From Ignavibacteriota bacterium (GTDB taxonomy: Bacteria; Bacteroidota; Ignavibacteria; UBA10030; UBA6906): a stretch of DNA of 5,018 nt. Below the pieces are notes generated by a model that saw only the letters and a list, made by a program, of their open reading frames with translations, did no database searches and had not been told where the DNA came from. The stretch spans positions 1-5,018 of the forward strand of contig JACQVJ010000062.1 in NCBI GenBank assembly GCA_016209805.1, in the 5' to 3' direction. How positions within the stretch are numbered: position 1 is the stretch's first letter; the number at the start of each line of letters is the position of its first letter. Made by a program: the position numbers and the translations under genes. Positions 1 through 5,018 of this stretch are shown here, one piece after another.

Positions 1-3000
1 GGTAATCGCACGGAGCATGTCACACTTAAGACGCCGGAAATGTTGAACTGCCAGCAGGAATTTGGCCGCCGGACTATTGCCAACCGCTCTGATTACATTT
101 CCTTGAGCAGTGAAGATTTCTCGATCGGGTATGACTCTCGCGGGAACCGACCGCTGGTACGCGATGCAATTGGCAATACAACCCGCTTCTACGACTACAC
201 ACCTTTCGGACGACCAGGGAGAGTGGAATTACCCGACGGGTCTGAGATCCATAGCACTTACGATGAGCGGAGCGGCCTTCCTGTACGGACTGAGAAGGAG
301 TTACGTCAGGGTCGAACCAAACCATTACGATGGATGCAAGAGTGGACATACGACCAATTCGGGAATGCCGTGCGGCATACCGAATGGGCCGAGGATCTTA
401 ACGGCAAGTGCAGCTCCAAACAGGTATCGGAATGGGAATATGATCCTCAAGGCCATCATGCTGTATCAAGGCGGAGATGGATTGAGCAAAACGGGCAAGG
501 TAGAGCATTTGTTGCCGAAGAGCATTATGAATGGGACACTCTTGGCCGATTGATTAATACGACAACCCTACGCCGAGACTCTGCTGATGCCGAGCCAAAG
601 GCCCTTACTACTCGATTTGGGTATGACGTTCTGGGTCGGATGATCTGGAGCATTGATCCTGAAGGAACTGCCTCGTGTTGGGAGTTCGACCTGGAGGGAC
701 GGCTTTCGGAAACCTTTTTCGTCGCAGATGCGAAACCTTCCTCTCTTGAAAACATACCAAACGTCCAGCGCATCGAACGGAAGCTATGGGAATACGATGC
801 CATGGGACAAAATACCCGTTCCATTTCATCCTCTGGCTCGGTGACTGAACGTGAATTCGATGAACGTGGGCTCTGCACCCTGGTCAAGGAACCCTCTGGT
901 CACACGATCAAGTTCGAGTACGATCGAGATGGTAATCAGGTCAGACAGCTTGCTCCCACAGGGTTTGAAGTTCGCACTTGCTACGATCTTGCCGGGCGTA
1001 TCCTTTCGCAAAAAGATAACCTCGGGCTGGAAACTTCACTCCGATACAACGCGCTGGGTCAACTTCACGAACTGATAAGTGGCTCTCCCGATAATGGGGC
1101 TATTACCCGTTACACATACGACACCATGGGGCGGCTTTCCGGAATAATTAATCCAGATGGCGCTTGCAAACGGTTGACCTATGACGAGCGGGGCAATGTG
1201 ATCGAACGGCACAGAGGCAGAGAGAACGAGTCGCTTCTGTATTCGGAAGAATTTAGATACGACCCCCTTGGACGGATGACTTGCGTCTTATCGGGAAAGC
1301 ATCAGTCGACAGCTCATCAATTCACCATCCAATACGATGATACACTGCGAAAGTTGACTGTTTACAACGCACTGAATGATGGTCTCCAAACCTACTATGA
1401 TTCCACCGAGAACCCAATTCGAAAGGTCGATGCTGAGGGAAGAATACTTCTATTTAAATATGACGAATGTGGACGATTACGCAGCCGATGGTCCGAAGAC
1501 CGTTCGGTAGAGTCTCATTATGAGTATTCCCCTACTGGCAAGTTGATATCCGCTCGAGAAGGTCCGGCTTGTTTCCTTTGGGACTATGATGTTGCGGGCA
1601 GAGTTAATCGCCATAAGCAGACGATAGAAGAAAGAACCATCTCGTTTTCATATGAATGGGATAACTCAGACCGCTTGGTCCGGAAGGAAGCTAATCGAGA
1701 CTGGTGGATTCAATATCACTATGTTCCTGGGTCAGCTTTGATATCCGGTATAAGCATCCCGGATGCCACAATTGCCATTAAAATGGATTCTTCCGGTCAC
1801 GTGATAGAGGAAAGTTGGGATAATGCAGGGCGCACCTGTTTTGAATACCAGGCAGACGGATCGCTCACCGGTATCGAGAGCTTTGATGGAGCAGGGGAAC
1901 TTCTTTATCGACAGCATCTGGTCCGTGATGCCTGCAGCCGTCCTGTGGAAGAGGTCCGGCAGAGCAGAGATCAAGTCGATCTGTACCGATATAGCTACGA
2001 CGCGTTTGATCGGCTGGAATCGGTAAGCTGCAAGCTGGGAGAAAGGACCGGCGAATTTCGCCGTTATGTTTATGATGAGCAGGGAAACCGGCTCCAGGAA
2101 TACCACCATGGATCCTTGTGTCTATCCTATCGCTACGACCAAGCTAACCGTCTGATCGAAGTTGATGGAAAACAATGCAAGAGAGAGACGCACGAATACG
2201 ACCGTTGTGGAAATTTGGTCCGCAAGGGGAAGTATTTGTTCACCTATGATGCCGCTCAGCGGATGCGCCAGGTTTTTGAAAATGAAGGCCGTACACCGCT
2301 GGCAGAATATCATTATGCAGCTACAGGTGAGCGGGTGCAGATCGTCCGGACCAACGGGACTGAACGTGTCTTCTATGATAATTTTCAGGAGATCCTCTCG
2401 GAATCATCTACTGGCGTCAAGGCGATGTTTTGGAGCTCTCGAGTGGATACACCACTGGCGGCACATGCATCAGGGCAGCACAATCAACGTGTCTGTACCG
2501 ACTGGATGGGGTCGGTTATTTCTGTTGGGACGGCAGCCGAGTTGATGGAGTATGATCCCTTCGGGTGCCCGCTCAGTGATACTGCATCCTCTCTGCCATT
2601 TGGCTACTGTGGGAAGCGATTTGATCGCGAAACTGGCCTCTACTACAATCGTGCTCGATTTTATGATCCCTCGTCTGGGAGATTTACACAGCCAGATCCC
2701 AAGGAAATCATAGATGGAACGAATCCCTATCTATATGGCCGTTGTAACCCGTTAACGTATCTGGATCCGACGGGGTTCACATCCGTCAAGGGATCGCAAG
2801 GGAGCATTCAGAGCGCCTACAACAACCTGATGTCTCCATACCCTGAACTGGAAGCGCTTAGAGGCCTCAAAATTGAGCACTTTGTTGTGAGTGGTCATCG
2901 AACCGGGAGAACTTACATGAAGGGACCCGGATGGTTTGAGTCTCGACCGCATTTCGAGCACTTTGATGTGAGTGGTCATCGAACCGGCAACACCTATATT

Positions 3001-3174
3001 AAAGGACCAGGGTGGTTTGAGTCACACGTTCATTTTGATCATTACGATCAACGCGGAGACAGAACCGGCAGGACGTATCTGGAGGGTCCCGGCTGGTTTG
3101 AGTCTCTTCCACATCTTCAGCATTATGATGCTTCCGGACATGGAACGGGCAGGTCATATATCAAACCTGATTAG
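1..3174 (+). CDS. RHS/YD-repeat protein, 5'-truncated by window edge, with tandem-repeat C-terminal tail
   Basis: RHS proteins build a hollow beta-barrel shell from YD repeats, usually as secreted or surface-delivered polymorphic toxins that enclose a variable C-terminal domain. Seen here: 1057 residues in frame 1, open from base 1. The first ATG (base 40) is not a credible start, because the preceding codons (GNRTEHV) already read as the end of a YD unit and no ribosome binding site precedes it. About thirty units of the form [YFW]D-x-x-G-[RN] run through residues 1-865, for example YDVLGRM, YDTMGRL, YDERGNV and YDPLGRM. An RHS-typical DWMGSV segment lies at about residue 834 and the RHS-associated core at residues 866-926. 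The last 131 residues (927-1057) are a linker plus 27-residue tandem repeats. No PAAR, signal or TcB-type N-terminal region can be judged, as it lies upstream. The next gene starts 8 bases after the stop. The family call is secure. Whether this is a toxin, an orphan shell or a surface protein is open. Confidence 0.95.
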   Translation, partial: GNRTEHVTLKTPEMLNCQQEFGRRTIANRSDYISLSSEDFSIGYDSRGNRPLVRDAIGNTTRFYDYTPFGRPGRVELPDGSEIHSTYDERSGLPVRTEKELRQGRTKPLRWMQEWTYDQFGNAVRHTEWAEDLNGKCSSKQVSEWEYDPQGHHAVSRRRWIEQNGQGRAFVAEEHYEWDTLGRLINTTTLRRDSADAEPKALTTRFGYDVLGRMIWSIDPEGTASCWEFDLEGRLSETFFVADAKPSSLENIPNVQRIERKLWEYDAMGQNTRSISSSGSVTEREFDERGLCTLVKEPSGHTIKFEYDRDGNQVRQLAPTGFEVRTCYDLAGRILSQKDNLGLETSLRYNALGQLHELISGSPDNGAITRYTYDTMGRLSGIINPDGACKRLTYDERGNVIERHRGRENESLLYSEEFRYDPLGRMTCVLSGKHQSTAHQFTIQYDDTLRKLTVYNALNDGLQTYYDSTENPIRKVDAEGRILLFKYDECGRLRSRWSEDRSVESHYEYSPTGKLISAREGPACFLWDYDVAGRVNRHKQTIEERTISFSYEWDNSDRLVRKEANRDWWIQYHYVPGSALISGISIPDATIAIKMDSSGHVIEESWDNAGRTCFEYQADGSLTGIESFDGAGELLYRQHLVRDACSRPVEEVRQSRDQVDLYRYSYDAFDRLESVSCKLGERTGEFRRYVYDEQGNRLQEYHHGSLCLSYRYDQANRLIEVDGKQCKRETHEYDRCGNLVRKGKYLFTYDAAQRMRQVFENEGRTPLAEYHYAATGERVQIVRTNGTERVFYDNFQEILSESSTGVKAMFWSSRVDTPLAAHASGQHNQRVCTDWMGSVISVGTAAELMEYDPFGCPLSDTASSLPFGYCGKRFDRETGLYYNRARFYDPSSGRFTQPDPKEIIDGTNPYLYGRCNPLTYLDPTGFTSVKGSQGSIQSAYNNLMSPYPELEALRGLKIEHFVVSGHRTGRTYMKGPGWFESRPHFEHFDVSGHRTGNTYIKGPGWFESHVHFDHYDQRGDRTGRTYLEGPGWFESLPHLQHYDASGHGTGRSYIKPD
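2596..2778 (+). other. RHS-associated core domain (end of the conserved shell)
   Basis: Residues 866-926 carry the hallmark C-terminal RHS core: PFGYCGKRFDRETGLYYNRA, then RFYDPSSGRFTQPDP, then NPYLYGRCNP and a terminal DPTGF. In RHS and Tc-toxin C proteins this block closes the shell and acts as an aspartyl autoprotease that releases the C-terminal domain just after a DPxG[L/x] motif. Candidate acidic residues are present (the Asp of FDRETG, of FYDPSSG and of QPDP), so self-cleavage is plausible but not shown. The usual terminal Leu is Phe here. The domain marks the boundary between the conserved shell and the variable tail. Confidence 0.93.
2779..3171 (+). other. Variable C-terminal tail of the RHS protein (131 residues), no recognised toxin fold
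   Basis: This is the part of RHS proteins that is normally exchanged between alleles and carries the toxin. It begins after DPTGF with a 31-residue linker (TSVKGSQGSIQSAYNNLMSP and on to GLK) and continues as 27-residue repeats to the stop codon. I see no HNH, AHH, deaminase, ADP-ribosyltransferase or other familiar toxin signature. Its composition is rich in Gly, His, Phe, Tyr and Trp. It resembles the [HY]-[FY]-D-x-x-G-x-x-x-G-x-[ST] repeats that I recall from many short bacterial hypothetical proteins of unknown function. That resemblance is from memory, not a search. Confidence 0.75.
2872..3171 (+). repeat. 81-bp (27-residue) in-frame tandem repeat, 3.7 copies
   Basis: Copies lie at 2872-2952, 2953-3033, 3034-3114 and a partial one at 3115-3171, and the gene stops inside copy 4. 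The protein consensus is x-x-H-[FY]-D-x-[SR]-G-H-R-T-G-x-[TS]-Y-x-[KE]-GPGWFES-x-x-H. Gly8, Thr11, Gly12, Tyr15 and His3 are kept in every copy, and GPGWFES is kept in all three full copies. Copies 1 and 2 match at 31 of 32 bases over 2875-2906 and 2956-2987. Beyond that, many differences are silent third-position changes, which points to selection on the protein rather than a fresh slippage array. Confidence 0.93.
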
Positions 3175-3177
3175 GAG
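3173..3177 (+). promoter_or_regulatory. Ribosome binding site of the DEAH helicase gene, overlapping the RHS stop codon
   Basis: AGGAG shares its first two bases with the TAG stop codon (3172-3174) and sits 5 bases before the ATG at 3183. This decides the helicase start. It also suggests that ribosomes ending on the RHS gene can restart directly on the helicase, so the two are probably translationally coupled. There is no room for a separate promoter or terminator in the 8-base gap. Confidence 0.85.
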
Positions 3178-3182
3178 AATTA

Positions 3183-5018
3183 ATGGCGGTCCGAGAGTAT
3201 ATTCGAATATGCAAACAAGCCGGGTGTGGTCAGGAATTCCTCATCTCGGCATCTTCCTTGGATGCAGACCGTACTATTGGATTTTCCGAACCTGAGTATT
3301 GTCCCAAACATCGCTCGCTGCACGCCAGGTCATATTCAAGGATTGCTTGTCACCACTATGACGTCAAGATGACAAGAATGGGTGAGGAACTTGCCAGACG
3401 CATTGAAAGGCAAAAGAAGTTTGAGACGCAGAAAGCCGAAGAACTCAGTGGTAAACTTTTCGATCCGTGGTGGCTACCCGAGGCGGGCTTCGGTCCCGGT
3501 GGTTTGGGGCGCTTTCAGCGACCACTTAGGGCATTCCTTGAGAACACGAACTACCTGCCGGAACAAAAGGCTTTTCAGATTGCGGAGAAAAAAGACGAGA
3601 TCCTTACGGCTCTTGAAGAACACCAGGTAGTTGTACTAGTAGGTACTACCGGTTCGGGTAAATCCACCTATGTCCCCTGGTTGCTACTTACCGGGGGTGT
3701 GCCAGGAGGTTTATCTAAATGGGCCCGGCGGGGGCCCATTTGTGTTACCCAACCGCGCATACAGGCTACACGCCAGGTACCACGCTTCATCGCTAACAAG
3801 CTGAACGGCACCTCTCTCGGTATTGGATCTCAAATCGGTTTTTCACATTCCAAGGCAGATGAATATGATCGTAGGACAAGGCTAATTTTTAAGACCGATG
3901 GCAAACTGATCAATGACATTGTCTCAGGTGCCGTGAGTGAATTCAGTATCGTAATAATCGATGAGGCTCATGAGCGGAGCGTTAACATCGACCTGATCCT
4001 TGGGTTATTGAGAGATCAGCTTTACCTCTACCCCCATCTGCGTATCATCATTGCCAGTGCTACAATCGATTTTGGTTCGTTCATAGGCTTCTTCCATCCC
4101 GAACTGAAGCCACATCTTGTTGCCTTTGAGGATGAGGAGTTTCTAAAGAAATATAGCTATTTCAATGAAGAAGGGAAAATCCCTTTCATCTACTCGGAAG
4201 GACGGCGATTCCCCATCACCGAGCACTTCTGGGGTGACGCCAAGGATGAGTGGTGGAAGAAAATCAACGGTGGCCAACAACCTTCTCGTGATCAGTTCCC
4301 TAACGCCATTGCCGAAATGGTTCAGCAGTTATGCAAACATCTGGACGATCTGCCTGCTAATAGGAAGGATGAAGATGGTCATATTCTGGTTTTCCTCCCA
4401 GGATCTCGGGAGATTGACCAGACTGTCTCCGCTATTGAAGCATGCGGCCTGCCCAATGTAGTGGCATTGCCGCTCTATGCGCAGCGCCCTTTGGATGAGC
4501 AGGAGGCTGCACTGAACCCCGACCCGAAGAAACATCACAAGGTCTATGGAAAACGACGAGTCGTGGTTTCAACCAACGTCGCAGAGACTTCATTGACCGT
4601 GGAGGGAGTCAGGTACGTCATAGATACCGGCTACATTAAGGAATCTTACTGGAACCCCGCCACTGAAGTCTCTGAGTTGAGAACGGTACGGCATAGCCGG
4701 GCAGGCTGCCGGCAACGGTGGGGTCGTGCTGGTCGCATCAGTTCGGGCCATGCGTTCATGCTTTATACGAAAAACCAGTTCGACGACATCTTCCCCAACG
4801 ACAGCGCGCCAGCTATTGCGCGGTCTTCTTTGGAACAGGTACTCCTCACAGCTAAGGCTGCCGGCGTGCGAACAGCCAAAGGCCCTCGTGCATCGAAATC
4901 TCTCGATTTCCATTGGATGCCCCTCTCCAATCCAGAGGATGACAAGAGGTTAAAAGAAGAGCTTATCCGCGCTTACGTCTCCCTTCAACGTCAGGGGATA
5001 TTGGATAAAGACGGCGAC
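3183..5018 (+). CDS. DEAH-box (HrpA/Prp43-type) helicase with zinc-ribbon-like N-terminus, 3'-truncated by window edge
   Basis: This superfamily 2 ATPase would unwind or remodel RNA (or nucleoprotein) using NTP hydrolysis. There are 612 codons without a stop, running off the window. Residues 6-58 are Cys/His-rich (C10, C15, C40, H43, then C56, H57, H58). A charged, probably helical linker spans about 62-92. RecA1 has motif I GTTGSGKST (154-162), Ia TQPRI (189-193), Ib TDGKL (238-242), II DEAH (260-263) and III SAT (292-294). RecA2 has motif IV LVFLPGSREI (402-411), V STNVAETSLT (463-472) and VI QRWGRAGR (511-518). A winged-helix-like segment follows at about 574-608, ending in LQRQGILD. All catalytic motifs are intact, so it should be an active NTPase. 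It departs from HrpA/Prp43 in several places: GTTG for GETG, TQPRI for TQPRR, TDGKL for TDGML, QRWG for QRAG. It also has extra sequence between I and Ia and after motif III. HrpB is less likely, and I cannot name an ortholog. It follows the RHS gene in one operon. Confidence 0.93.
   Translation, partial: MAVREYIRICKQAGCGQEFLISASSLDADRTIGFSEPEYCPKHRSLHARSYSRIACHHYDVKMTRMGEELARRIERQKKFETQKAEELSGKLFDPWWLPEAGFGPGGLGRFQRPLRAFLENTNYLPEQKAFQIAEKKDEILTALEEHQVVVLVGTTGSGKSTYVPWLLLTGGVPGGLSKWARRGPICVTQPRIQATRQVPRFIANKLNGTSLGIGSQIGFSHSKADEYDRRTRLIFKTDGKLINDIVSGAVSEFSIVIIDEAHERSVNIDLILGLLRDQLYLYPHLRIIIASATIDFGSFIGFFHPELKPHLVAFEDEEFLKKYSYFNEEGKIPFIYSEGRRFPITEHFWGDAKDEWWKKINGGQQPSRDQFPNAIAEMVQQLCKHLDDLPANRKDEDGHILVFLPGSREIDQTVSAIEACGLPNVVALPLYAQRPLDEQEAALNPDPKKHHKVYGKRRVVVSTNVAETSLTVEGVRYVIDTGYIKESYWNPATEVSELRTVRHSRAGCRQRWGRAGRISSGHAFMLYTKNQFDDIFPNDSAPAIARSSLEQVLLTAKAAGVRTAKGPRASKSLDFHWMPLSNPEDDKRLKEELIRAYVSLQRQGILDKDGD
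3717..3741. repeat. Perfect 10-bp inverted repeat (strong hairpin) inside the helicase gene
   Basis: AAATGGGCCC (3717-3726) and its exact reverse complement GGGCCCATTT (3732-3741) flank a 5-base GGCGG loop. In RNA a U·G pair could extend the stem by one. It lies in coding sequence for SKWARRGPI, in the extra loop between helicase motifs I and Ia. No T-run follows (TGTGTT), so it is not a classical intrinsic terminator. The structure is certain. A role is not. Confidence 0.85.

Noticed and set aside
40..42. ATG at base 40 as the start of the RHS gene
   Set aside because: The frame is open to base 1, the upstream codons (GNRTEHV) continue a YD unit, and there is no ribosome binding site before this ATG.
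525..887. 120-residue antisense reading frame, and similar ones at 1732-2109 and 4590-4913
   Set aside because: They are antisense to the RHS and helicase genes, and their sequences show no domain-like pattern.
2972..3295. 107-residue reading frame bridging the RHS end and the helicase start, tempting as a small immunity gene
   Set aside because: It overlaps both well-supported genes in another frame, its first part is the repeat DNA read out of frame, and it has no good ribosome binding site or recognisable motif.
3382..3630. 82-residue, Arg/Lys-rich reading frame on the + strand
   Set aside because: It lies wholly inside the helicase gene in another frame. The basic composition is a frame artefact.
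3626..3650. GGTAGT...ACTACC arms just before the Walker A codons
   Set aside because: The arms are only 6 bp with a 13-base loop inside coding sequence, which is not distinguishable from chance.
3717..3741. Hairpin as an intrinsic transcription terminator
   Set aside because: No T-run follows on the + strand, and it sits within the intact helicase frame. On the other strand there is no gene for it to end.
4895..4910. Short inverted repeat GAAATC-TCTC-GATTTC in the helicase gene
   Set aside because: A 6-bp AT-rich stem is expected by chance in 5 kb, and nothing nearby supports a role.

Overview
The window holds two genes on the + strand, both cut by its edges and arranged as a tight operon. 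Bases 1-3174 are the 3' part of a large RHS/YD-repeat protein. Bases 3183-5018 are the 5' part of a DEAH-box (HrpA/Prp43-type) helicase. Only 8 bases separate them, and the helicase's ribosome binding site overlaps the RHS stop codon. There are no non-coding stretches over 300 bases, and I see no RNA gene, CRISPR array or insertion sequence.

Region by region: bases 1-2595 encode about thirty YD-type units of an RHS shell. Bases 2596-2778 encode the conserved RHS-associated core, ending in DPTGF. Bases 2779-3171 encode a 131-residue variable tail. In polymorphic RHS toxins this is where the toxin domain sits. Here a 31-residue linker is followed by 3.7 tandem copies of a 27-residue unit (81 bp), and no recognisable nuclease, deaminase or ADP-ribosylating motif is visible. 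The downstream gene is not a typical small immunity protein. It is a helicase with a Cys/His-rich, zinc-ribbon-like N-terminus, a complete set of DEAH motifs I-VI and the start of a winged-helix region at the window edge.

The organism is a bacterium, judged from the leaderless operon spacing, the good AGGAG ribosome binding site and the RHS architecture. Base composition looks near 50% GC. I cannot assign a phylum from the sequence.

How the genes work together is inference. Close spacing implies co-transcription and probably translational coupling of an RHS protein with an unusual repeat tail and an RNA/DNA helicase. This could be an uncharacterised two-gene (or larger) accessory module, for example in conflict or defence, but nothing in the window proves a function. 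The missing RHS N-terminus and the genes after the helicase would be needed to decide.
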